From positions 62,001 to 126,000 of the forward strand of contig NZ_FQWO01000012.1 in assembly GCF_900129705.1 (NCBI RefSeq): a stretch of DNA of 64,000 bases, given 5' to 3'. A program made the translations under genes and the position numbers. Shown here piece by piece: positions 57,305 through 64,000 of this stretch. The stretch comes from Flavobacterium granuli. GTDB taxonomy: Bacteria > Bacteroidota > Bacteroidia > Flavobacteriales > Flavobacteriaceae. The notes under the pieces were generated by a model. That model was not told where the DNA came from. It did not search any database and saw only the letters and a list, made by a program, of their open reading frames with translations. Position 1 is the first letter of the stretch; each line of letters opens with the position of its first letter.

Positions 57305-58444
57305 TTATGAAATTAACGTTCTTGAAATCACAATGCGTTGTATTTCAGAAGTTCCTTCATAAATTTGTGTAATCTTTGCATCGCGCATCATACGTTCCAC
57401 ATGATACTCGGCAACATAGCCGTTACCTCCGTGAATTTGAACCGCTTCAATAGTTGTATCCATTGCGGTTTGTGAAGCAAACAATTTTGCCATTGCCCCA
57501 GATTGCGAGATATCCATTCCGGCATCTTTTTCAAAAGCGGCTTTGAAACACAACATCTTTGCCGCCATAATTTGGGTCGCCATATCGGCTAATTTGAAAG
57601 CAATCGCTTGGTGTTTGAAAATTTCCTTTCCAAAGGCTTTACGCTCTTGAGAATATTTTAAAGCCAATTCATAAGCTCCGGTAGCAATTCCTAAAGCTTG
57701 AGAAGCAATCCCAATTCTTCCGCCATTTAATACCGCCATAGCGAAATTAAATCCAAAACCGTCAGCCCCAATTCTATTTTCTTTGGGCACTTTTACATCC
57801 GAAAACATCAGCGAATGCGTATCTGACCCTCGAATTCCCATTTTCTTTTCTTTTGGACCAATATCAAAACCTGCCCATCCTTTTTCAACGATAAACGCAT
57901 TAATTCCTTTATGCCCTTTCTCAATATCCGTTTGAGCAATCACAATATAAGTCGAGGCAGTAGATCCATTAGTAATCCAGTTTTTGGTACCATTTAGCAA
58001 ATAATGATCTCCTTTATCAATAGCGGTTGTTTTTTGCGAAGTGGCATCAGAGCCCGCTTCCGGTTCAGACAAACAAAAAGCCCCAATAACATCTCCTTTG
58101 GCCAAAGGAACCAAATATTTAAGTTTTTGCTCTTCATTGCAATACTTTTCTAGACCCGCACAAACTAAAGAGTTATTCACTGACATTACTACCGCAGAAG
58201 AAGCGTCTACTTTGGCTATCTCCGTTATCGCAAGTACATAAGAAACACTGTCCAAACCAGAGCCACCATATTTAGGATCAACCATCATTCCTAAAAATCC
58301 AAGTTCGGCCATTTTCTTTACCTGTTCGGTAGGAAATTTAGAATGCTCATCCCTTTCTATTACTCCCGGCAACAATTCATTTTGAGCAAAATCTCTAGCA
58401 GCTTGTTGTATCATTAGCTGCTCCTCGGTTAGATTAAAATCCAT
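57305..58444 (-). CDS. Acyl-CoA dehydrogenase
   Basis: A FAD enzyme that introduces a trans double bond into acyl-CoA for fatty-acid or branched-chain amino-acid breakdown. The 379 residues start MDFNLTEEQLMIQQAARDFA, contain AFCLSEPEAGSDATSQKT (about 123-140), WITNGS and the C-terminal QIYEGTSEIQRIVISR with the catalytic Glu. Length and sequence resemble short-chain/butyryl-CoA dehydrogenases. It stands alone on its strand. Confidence 0.94.
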   Translation of the reverse strand: MDFNLTEEQLMIQQAARDFAQNELLPGVIERDEHSKFPTEQVKKMAELGFLGMMVDPKYGGSGLDSVSYVLAITEIAKVDASSAVVMSVNNSLVCAGLEKYCNEEQKLKYLVPLAKGDVIGAFCLSEPEAGSDATSQKTTAIDKGDHYLLNGTKNWITNGSTASTYIVIAQTDIEKGHKGINAFIVEKGWAGFDIGPKEKKMGIRGSDTHSLMFSDVKVPKENRIGADGFGFNFAMAVLNGGRIGIASQALGIATGAYELALKYSQERKAFGKEIFKHQAIAFKLADMATQIMAAKMLCFKAAFEKDAGMDISQSGAMAKLFASQTAMDTTIEAVQIHGGNGYVAEYHVERMMRDAKITQIYEGTSEIQRIVISRTLIS

Positions 58445-59034
58445 ATCTGTATCTATATTTTATACTATTAAAATTGTAACTCCACAAATAAAAACACTTG
58501 GCGAAACCCACAGCTTGGGAATTTATATTGCCAGCTTACTTTTTTACTTTAAAATTAAATATTGTCTTGCAATACTCAAATTAACTCCTTTTTATTCAAA
58601 AAATGTCTCCAAAAATACTTTTTTTTTATGATATTACCAATTTCACTTTGTAAATTTAATAAAACAAAAACAAGCTACTATATCGTTATCGTTAACACAT
58701 AAGGATCTTCGCTCAATCGTATTAATCTAAGCCGCTTTTGACAAGTCGAAATAAAATATCTAATTAATGAAAATAAAACTATACCTACATGTTTTCAAAT
58801 TCATAAAAAAAACAAGTCTATTAAAGTCTCGTCTCACCATCTAATTCTAAAAATCCTATTTACAATCATAATAAACACACTATGAAGCGATTCATAATTA
58901 GATTTTTTTTATAAAACGCTCAAGACATATAAACACTCCTATTAACAGTATTTAACATGAAAAGTAATCCTATTTTACTATGAAATATAGTAATTAAAGC
59001 TAATTTTACCATAAATAATTCAATACAAAACACC
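58445..59034. other. Divergent spacer, 590 bases
   Basis: This AT-rich spacer separates the divergent acyl-CoA dehydrogenase and chalcone-isomerase-like genes. I saw no intact gene and no exact TAnnTTTG box for either. There is an inverted pair TTACTAT (58975-58981) / ATAGTAA (58987-58993) just before the right-hand gene, and a TATCGT doublet near 58680-58692. Confidence 0.5.
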
Positions 59035-59613
59035 ATGAAGAAAATTTTATTACTGCTTAGCTTACTTTTATTGCTTCCATTTTATTCCGCTTTTGCGCAA
59101 ACTCAAGTAGAAATTGACGGAGTTATTGTTCCTAGAACAATAGATTTCCAAAATAAAACCCTAACCCTAAATGGTGTTGGTGGAAGATCTAAAATGTGGG
59201 TAGAAGTTTATATTCAGGCACTATATTTATCTCGCCTTTCACAAGATGCCAAATACATTATTGAGAGTGATACTGAGATGGCCATAAGAATACACATAAC
59301 CTCTTCATTAGTTTCATCTGGTAAACTGACAAGAAATTTCAACAGCGGATTTGAAAAATCGACCGGGGAGAATTTAAATTCGTTGAGACCCAAAATAGAA
59401 GCTTTTAAAAATATGTTGAGTGATCAAATTGTAAAAGACGACGTTTTTAATCTTGTTTACAATCCTATTGACACCTCTGTTTGGGTATATAAAAACGAAG
59501 TGCTAAAAGGAAAAATTGCCGGAATTGATTTCAAAAAGGCATTATTTGGTATTTGGCTTTCCGACAAACCCGTAGATGAAACCCTTAAAAATAATTTATT
59601 AGGCATTTATTAA
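59035..59613 (+). CDS. Exported chalcone-isomerase-like protein
   Basis: The 192 residues have a signal peptide (MKKILLLLSLLLLLPFYSAF, cleavage near 21 before QTQVEIDGV) and a chalcone-isomerase-like fold: DGVIVPRTIDFQNKTLTLNG, VEVYIQALYLSRLSQDAKY and IAGIDFKKALFGIWLSDKPV. Bacterial periplasmic members of this family bind small hydrophobic ligands or are of unknown role; the plant isomerase activity should not be assumed. It stands alone before the amino-acid dehydrogenase gene. Confidence 0.83.
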   Translation: MKKILLLLSLLLLLPFYSAFAQTQVEIDGVIVPRTIDFQNKTLTLNGVGGRSKMWVEVYIQALYLSRLSQDAKYIIESDTEMAIRIHITSSLVSSGKLTRNFNSGFEKSTGENLNSLRPKIEAFKNMLSDQIVKDDVFNLVYNPIDTSVWVYKNEVLKGKIAGIDFKKALFGIWLSDKPVDETLKNNLLGIY

Positions 59614-59749
59614 TCTGCCTCTTCAAAGAAAGCAAGTTTTCTATTTGACTTTCTGTTGCCAATAAAGCTTCTAAATCAAGCAATCAAAGGCAAAAAAATC
59701 GTCAAGTGAAATAACATCTCAAATACACATTTCGCATTATACTATTTTT

Positions 59750-59757
59750 TATATTTG
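59750..59757 (+). promoter_or_regulatory. Promoter box of amino-acid dehydrogenase gene
   Basis: TATATTTG is an exact -7 box 24 nt before the ATG at 59782. Confidence 0.5.
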
Positions 59758-59781
59758 TAAAAATTAAATATATCGCAATAA

Positions 59782-61008
59782 ATGAAAGATTTATTAAAGA
59801 AATTTGAAAATAAAGAACCGGAAATCATTTTTAACTGGAAAGATGCCGAAACCGAAGCGGAAGGATGGACTGTCATCAACTCCCTTCGCGGCGGAGCAGC
59901 CGGTGGAGGAACAAGAATGAGAAAAGGATTGGATATGAACGAAGTTTTGTCCTTGGCCAAAACAATGGAAGTTAAATTTACCGTTTCCGGTCCAGCGATT
60001 GGCGGAGCTAAATCTGGAATTAACTTTGATCCGAACGATCCAAGAAAAAAAGGCGTGCTACAACGTTGGTACAAAGCTGTTTCTCCATTATTGAAAAGTT
60101 ATTACGGTACAGGCGGTGATTTGAATGTAGATGAAATCCATGAAGTGATTCCAATGACAGAAGAATGTGGCGTTTGGCATCCGCAAGAAGGAGTGTTCAA
60201 CGGTCATTTTAAACCTACCGAAGCAGATAAAATCAATAGAATAGGACAATTGCGTCAAGGCGTAGTCAAAGTAATCGAAAATCCAAAATATTCTCCCGAT
60301 GTTTTCCGTAAATATACTGTTGCGGACATGATCACCGGTTTTGGCGTTGCACAGGCCGTTCGTCATTATTACACCATTTATGGCGGCGATGTAAAAGGAA
60401 AAAAAGCGATTGTCCAAGGTTTTGGTAATGTAGGTTCAGCAGCCGCTTTCTATCTTGCCGAAATGGGAGCCAAAATAATCGGGATTATTGATAGAGACGG
60501 CGGAATAATTAACGAGAACGGCTATACGTTTGAAGAAATAAAAGCTTTATTTCTTGCCAAAGACGGAAACAAGCTGGTGGCCGAGAATATGATTCCATTT
60601 GACGAAATCAATGAAAAAATATGGACAATAGGTGCTGAAATATTCACTCCTTGCGCCGCTTCCCGATTAGTAACTCAATCACAAACTGACCGTTTAATCG
60701 CCAATGGCCTAGAAGTAATTTCTTGTGGCGCCAATGTTCCTTTTGCCGACAAGGAAATTTTCTTTGGTTCCATCATGGAAGATGTGGACAGTAAGATCAG
60801 CTTAATTCCAGATTTCATTTCTAATTGCGGAATGGCAAGAGTTTTTGCTTATTTCATGGAGAAAAAAGTCCAAATGACTGATGAGGCTATTTTTCAAGAC
60901 ACTTCCGAAACGATCAAAAAAGCAATTGAAAAAGCCCACAATTTAAATCCAAGTAAAACAAATATCAGCGCGACCGCTTTTGAAATTGCACTGAAACAGC
61001 TTACTTAA
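59782..61008 (+). CDS. Glu/Leu/Phe/Val-type amino-acid dehydrogenase
   Basis: A 408-residue NAD(P)-dependent amino-acid dehydrogenase. The dimerisation/substrate domain has RGGAAGGGTRMRKGLDMNEV, the catalytic-lysine segment SGPAIGGAKSGINFDP (about 73-88) and GTGGDLNVDEIHE; the Rossmann domain has AIVQGFGNVGSAAAFYLAEM (about 210-229). It deaminates glutamate, leucine or a related amino acid; the exact substrate cannot be read from motifs. It has its own promoter box and terminator. Confidence 0.9.
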   Translation: MKDLLKKFENKEPEIIFNWKDAETEAEGWTVINSLRGGAAGGGTRMRKGLDMNEVLSLAKTMEVKFTVSGPAIGGAKSGINFDPNDPRKKGVLQRWYKAVSPLLKSYYGTGGDLNVDEIHEVIPMTEECGVWHPQEGVFNGHFKPTEADKINRIGQLRQGVVKVIENPKYSPDVFRKYTVADMITGFGVAQAVRHYYTIYGGDVKGKKAIVQGFGNVGSAAAFYLAEMGAKIIGIIDRDGGIINENGYTFEEIKALFLAKDGNKLVAENMIPFDEINEKIWTIGAEIFTPCAASRLVTQSQTDRLIANGLEVISCGANVPFADKEIFFGSIMEDVDSKISLIPDFISNCGMARVFAYFMEKKVQMTDEAIFQDTSETIKKAIEKAHNLNPSKTNISATAFEIALKQLT

Positions 61009-61034
61009 AATAAAAAGCGCGCTTACTGCTTATT

Positions 61035-61082
61035 AAAACTGGACTCAAACAGATTGTAAATAATTTGTTTGATCCCAGTTTT
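61035..61082 (+). terminator. Terminator after amino-acid dehydrogenase
   Basis: AAAACTGG (61035-61042) pairs with CCAGTTTT (61075-61082) and AAACA/TGTTT pair inside; a T run follows. Confidence 0.85.
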
Positions 61083-61202
61083 TTTGTTTCCAATTTTAAA
61101 GCAAAAAAATCCTTGAATTTATAATACCATAGTAACTTTTTACTCTTAACAATTTTTAGTACTTTTCAGCGTTTTTATAAATACACTTTTTTTAAATTTA
61201 AA

Positions 61203-62108
61203 ATGCAAATGAACCCCACCATTTCATCAGACCAAAAGAAATCATTAGTCCTATCTATTCTTTTGTATGCTACAATGTTGTTAATTTTATTTTTCATCCG
61301 ATTTTGGCCGCCATCAAACATGAGCGAACTTGCCGGTGGCGGCGGCGGTGGTGGTGTTACCGTAAATTTTGGAGACAGTGATTTGGGTTCAGGGGCAAAT
61401 TATAAGAGTGAAGTTTTGGAAGTAAAAAACCAAACCAGACAAATCCCTACAAAAGCAACACCTGACGAAGCCATTTTATCTCAGGAAAACAGCACTGAAG
61501 AAAGTGTTGTGATTCCGACAAAAGAAAAAACTAAAAAACCGATAGTTCCTGTAAAAGAAGAAAGCAAACCCGTAGTTGTAAAACCCAAAATTTCAAACAA
61601 TACGAATGACGCTTTATCCAGTATCCTGAAAGGATCCAATAAAGGCGGTGATGGAGACGATAAAGAAGCCGGAAATAAAGGAAAAACTAATGGAAGCCTG
61701 AGCGCCACCGGCTATTACGGAACGGGTGGTTCCGGAGGAGGGACAGGCGGCGGAAATGGTTCCGGAAACGGAATAGGAACCGGCAGCGGTTACGGTTCCG
61801 GAAGTGGCGGAGGATCAGGAAGCGGGTCTGGTGGTGGAATTGGATATTCCTTAGGCAACAGAAAAGCATTATCTAAACCAGTACCCAAATACACTTGCAA
61901 TGAGGAAGGAAAAGTGGTAGTAGAAGTATATGTAGACCGAAACGGAAGAACTATAAATGCGGTTCCCGGCGTAAAAGGCACTACAAATACCGCAAAATGC
62001 CTGTTAGATCAAGCAAAAATTGCGGCAATGAATACCAAATGGGATGCCAGCAGTGATGCTCCCGAAAAACAAGTCGGGAAGATTATTTATAATTTCAATT
62101 TGAATTAA
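61203..62108 (+). CDS. TonB-family energy transducer
   Basis: A 301-residue TonB-like protein that carries energy from the inner-membrane ExbBD complex to outer-membrane receptors. A single transmembrane helix lies at about 15-36 (LSILLYATMLLILFFIRFW). A long linker follows: Lys/Glu/Pro-rich (about 70-140), then Gly/Ser-rich (about 165-220). The C-terminal TonB domain (about 222-301) has YTCNEEGKVVVEVYVDRNGR. Two in-frame ATGs (61203, 61209) are possible. ExbD and ExbB face it on the other strand, so all three motor parts are linked. Confidence 0.9.
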   Translation: MQMNPTISSDQKKSLVLSILLYATMLLILFFIRFWPPSNMSELAGGGGGGGVTVNFGDSDLGSGANYKSEVLEVKNQTRQIPTKATPDEAILSQENSTEESVVIPTKEKTKKPIVPVKEESKPVVVKPKISNNTNDALSSILKGSNKGGDGDDKEAGNKGKTNGSLSATGYYGTGGSGGGTGGGNGSGNGIGTGSGYGSGSGGGSGSGSGGGIGYSLGNRKALSKPVPKYTCNEEGKVVVEVYVDRNGRTINAVPGVKGTTNTAKCLLDQAKIAAMNTKWDASSDAPEKQVGKIIYNFNLN

Positions 62109-62142
62109 ATCCATACACGGATCAAAAAATAGTTGCTTAAAC

Positions 62143-62172
62143 AAAAATGCCTCGATAATTCGAGGCATTTTT
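62143..62172. terminator. Bidirectional terminator TonB / ExbD
   Basis: AAAAATGCCTCG (62143-62154) and CGAGGCATTTTT (62161-62172) form a perfect 12-bp stem with loop ATAATT between the convergent genes. Confidence 0.92.
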
Positions 62173-62218
62173 GCTTAAATAGATATTGTTTGTCAGCTGA
62201 ACTCGACAAAAATAGAGG

Positions 62219-62614
62219 TTATTTCGGACTCGTAGCAATCACAAATTTCAGGTTATTCTTTACCCCTATTTGCAATACATCAACTAAATCCTGGACTTGT
62301 AAATTGAACGGGATGCGAACAATTACCGTTTGATCTTTTTCCGGATTCATCTTAGACATCAAAGTCGTTTCCAGTTCTTCAAAAGAAACAGGCTGCTTAT
62401 CTATATAGAATTTCTTATCCTCAGTAACAGACAAACTGATGTACTGTTTATTAGTTTTCTCATGGGATTGCGCTTTGGGCAATGTCATTTTTATAACATT
62501 AGGATTAGCCAAAGTTGATATAATTAGAAAAAACAACAACAAGAAAAACATAATATCACTTAATGAAGAAGTTGCTACTTCAGCATGAAATCTTCTCTTT
62601 CGTTTTATAGACAT
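62219..62614 (-). CDS. exbD: ExbD/TolR-family biopolymer transport protein
   Basis: A 131-residue ExbD/TolR protein with one N-terminal transmembrane helix (SDIMFFLLLFFLIISTL, about 18-34) carrying the proton-path Asp, and a periplasmic domain (YISLSVTEDKKFYIDKQPVS). It follows exbB by 4 bases, so the two are co-translated. It pairs with TonB, which faces it. Confidence 0.92.
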   Translation of the reverse strand: MSIKRKRRFHAEVATSSLSDIMFFLLLFFLIISTLANPNVIKMTLPKAQSHEKTNKQYISLSVTEDKKFYIDKQPVSFEELETTLMSKMNPEKDQTVIVRIPFNLQVQDLVDVLQIGVKNNLKFVIATSPK

Positions 62615-62618
62615 ATTA

Positions 62619-63311
62619 TTATCTTTGAATAATATTTACAAATTCTAATACTTGTTTTTGAATTTTTAAGGCAAAATTATCAATCTTACCGTTCAATAAA
62701 TGGTATCCGCTATAAGCAATAATCCCCACAATTAATCCGGCACCACTACTGATCATTTTCTCGTACAATCCTCCTGAAATATTACCAATACTAATGTTTT
62801 CAGTAACAGAAATGCTGTAAAAGATTTTGATTACACCAGAAATAGTTCCGATAAATCCTAAGGTAGGCGCAATTCCGGCAATAAGTCCCAAATGACCCAA
62901 ATGTTTTTCCATTTCGCCAATTTCAATATCGGCAGCACGATCCATGTTAGACTCGATTTCAGCAATAGGTCTGCCAATCACCTGAATTCCTTCTTTTATA
63001 ATATTTCCCGAAGCGGTATTACTTCTTTCAGCTATAGATTTGGCCAAATCCAAATTTCCGGAATTGAGATGATCGCGAACGTCTCTCATCAAAAGAGCGT
63101 CAATTTTTGAAGCCTTGCTAACATATAAATAGCGTTCAATAATCAAGTAAAAAGTATAAAACAATAAAATCCCAATTGGAATTAACCAAACACCACCTTT
63201 TAGAAGAAAACCTAAAGTAGAAACCTCAGTATTGGGAGCGATTTTTTCGATAACTACGTTTGAAGCAGCATTAGCTAGAGTGTCGGCTTGTAATTGTATG
63301 AAACTAAACAT
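62619..63311 (-). CDS. exbB: MotA/TolQ/ExbB-family proton channel protein
   Basis: The 230-residue ExbB/TolQ subunit forms the proton channel with ExbD. Three hydrophobic segments are seen (GVWLIPIGILLFYTFYLIIE, about 35-54; LGLIAGIAPTLGFIGTISGV, about 135-155; MISSGAGLIVGIIAYSGYHL, about 185-205); the second holds the typical APTLGFIGTISG motif. It is divergent from folC. Confidence 0.92.
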   Translation of the reverse strand: MFSFIQLQADTLANAASNVVIEKIAPNTEVSTLGFLLKGGVWLIPIGILLFYTFYLIIERYLYVSKASKIDALLMRDVRDHLNSGNLDLAKSIAERSNTASGNIIKEGIQVIGRPIAEIESNMDRAADIEIGEMEKHLGHLGLIAGIAPTLGFIGTISGVIKIFYSISVTENISIGNISGGLYEKMISSGAGLIVGIIAYSGYHLLNGKIDNFALKIQKQVLEFVNIIQR

Positions 63312-63439
63312 ATAATATTATTGTATTTTAATCATTAATTCTAAAATTTATTTCAATTTTGCAATAAAGATACTTTGCGATGCAATAATAAACTAAAAAA
63401 ACCGGAAAATATTTTAAAACACGCTTATTTTATTTAAAA

Positions 63440-64000
63440 ATGAACTATCAGCAAACCATCGATTGGATGTTTAATCAGCTCCCAATGTATCAACTTCAGG
63501 GCGCTTCAGCCTATAAGAAAGATTTGACTAACACCCATTTACTTATAGACCATCTTAAAAATCCGCAGGAAAAAATAAGATGCATTCATGTCGCGGGCAC
63601 CAACGGAAAAGGATCCACTTCGCACATGCTGGCCTCCATACTTCAAGAAGCAGGATACAAAGTAGGACTGTATACTTCGCCCCATCTAAAAGACTTTAGG
63701 GAGCGCATAAAAATTAACGGCCTAGAAATCCCAGAAGAATTTGTCTGTCAATTTATTAATGAGCACAAAAGCTTTTTTGAAGCAAACGACATGAGTTTTT
63801 TCGAAATGACTGTCGGACTGGCTTTTGATTATTTTGCCAAAGAAAAAGTGGATATCGCTATCATAGAGGTTGGAATGGGGGGCAGATTGGATGCAACCAA
63901 TATCATTACGCCGCTTGTATCCGTTATCACCAATATCGGATTAGATCACGTTCAATTTTTAGGTAACACGCTCGAAGCGGTGGCTTTTGAAAAAGCCGGA
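63440..64000 (+). CDS. folC: Folylpolyglutamate/dihydrofolate synthase, 5' part
   Basis: The first 187 residues are visible; the rest runs off the window. The sequence MNYQQTIDWMFNQLPMYQLQ with the P-loop IHVAGTNGKGSTSHM (about 49-63), LYTSPHLKDFRERIKING and IIEVGMGGRLDATN is the folate-type Mur ligase. It adds glutamates to folate. The ATG at 63440 fits the family start. It is divergent from exbB. Confidence 0.95.
   Translation, partial: MNYQQTIDWMFNQLPMYQLQGASAYKKDLTNTHLLIDHLKNPQEKIRCIHVAGTNGKGSTSHMLASILQEAGYKVGLYTSPHLKDFRERIKINGLEIPEEFVCQFINEHKSFFEANDMSFFEMTVGLAFDYFAKEKVDIAIIEVGMGGRLDATNIITPLVSVITNIGLDHVQFLGNTLEAVAFEKAG

Noticed and set aside
61687..61981. Arg- and Pro-rich minus-strand frames opposite the TonB gene
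   Set aside because: They are shadows of the Gly/Ser-rich linker, which has no stops on the reverse strand.

Overview
The window is a 64 kb piece of a Bacteroidetes chromosome, almost certainly Flavobacterium or a close relative. Four things point there. The promoters match the Bacteroidetes consensus (TTTG, about 20 nt, TAnnTTTG) and Shine-Dalgarno sequences are mostly absent. There is a SusC/SusD pair. There is a type IX secretion (T9SS) type B sorting domain. The order rpsL-rpsG-fusA-rpsJ then rplC...rplQ-carA-eno is typical of the family. The DNA is AT-rich. I saw no rRNA, tRNA, CRISPR array, complete insertion sequence, prophage or origin.

Layout. 1-3.6 kb: the 5' part of eno and carA (both minus), with a plus-strand erythromycin-esterase-family gene set between them. 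3.7-21 kb: one of the main ribosomal blocks, all on the minus strand. It runs rpsL-rpsG-fusA-rpsJ, then a fresh promoter, then rplC through rplQ with secY, infA, rpmJ and rpoA. Three intergenic gaps in this block hold hairpins that look like cis-regulatory leaders (before rplC, rpsH and rpsD). 21-26 kb: a SusC/SusD outer-membrane uptake pair without linked enzymes. 26-33.6 kb: rlmB, rhomboid protease, rarA, and a minus-strand run of TPR protein, Mpl-like ligase, radC, a YjjG-type phosphatase and an exported unknown. 33.7-39.6 kb: an S46 dipeptidyl-peptidase, obg, a CNNM/CBS membrane protein, adk and hpt. 39.8-43.7 kb: purK, purE and an M3 oligopeptidase. 43.7-47.5 kb: an accessory-looking patch with a 929-residue T9SS surface protein between two stretches of decayed DNA. 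47.5-64 kb: a UbiA-like membrane protein, gcvP, a KASIII/methyltransferase/glycosyltransferase group, MlaE-MlaF, a SprT-like metalloprotein, a short-chain dehydrogenase, an acyl-CoA dehydrogenase, a chalcone-isomerase-like exported protein, a Glu/Leu-type dehydrogenase, TonB facing ExbD-ExbB, and the start of folC.

Working together: the first third is translation and protein export (ribosome, EF-G, SecY, RNA polymerase alpha). SusCD and TonB/ExbBD are receptor and energy source for outer-membrane import. purK/purE and hpt are purine synthesis and salvage. S46, M3 and the amino-acid dehydrogenase fit a peptide-eating lifestyle.

I found no clear new multi-gene system. The most interesting signals are the structured RNA candidates in the ribosomal block, a recurring promoter layout (TAnnTTTG, exactly 4 nt, ATG) that predicts leaderless mRNAs for three genes, and several decayed or repeated short sequences in the spacers.
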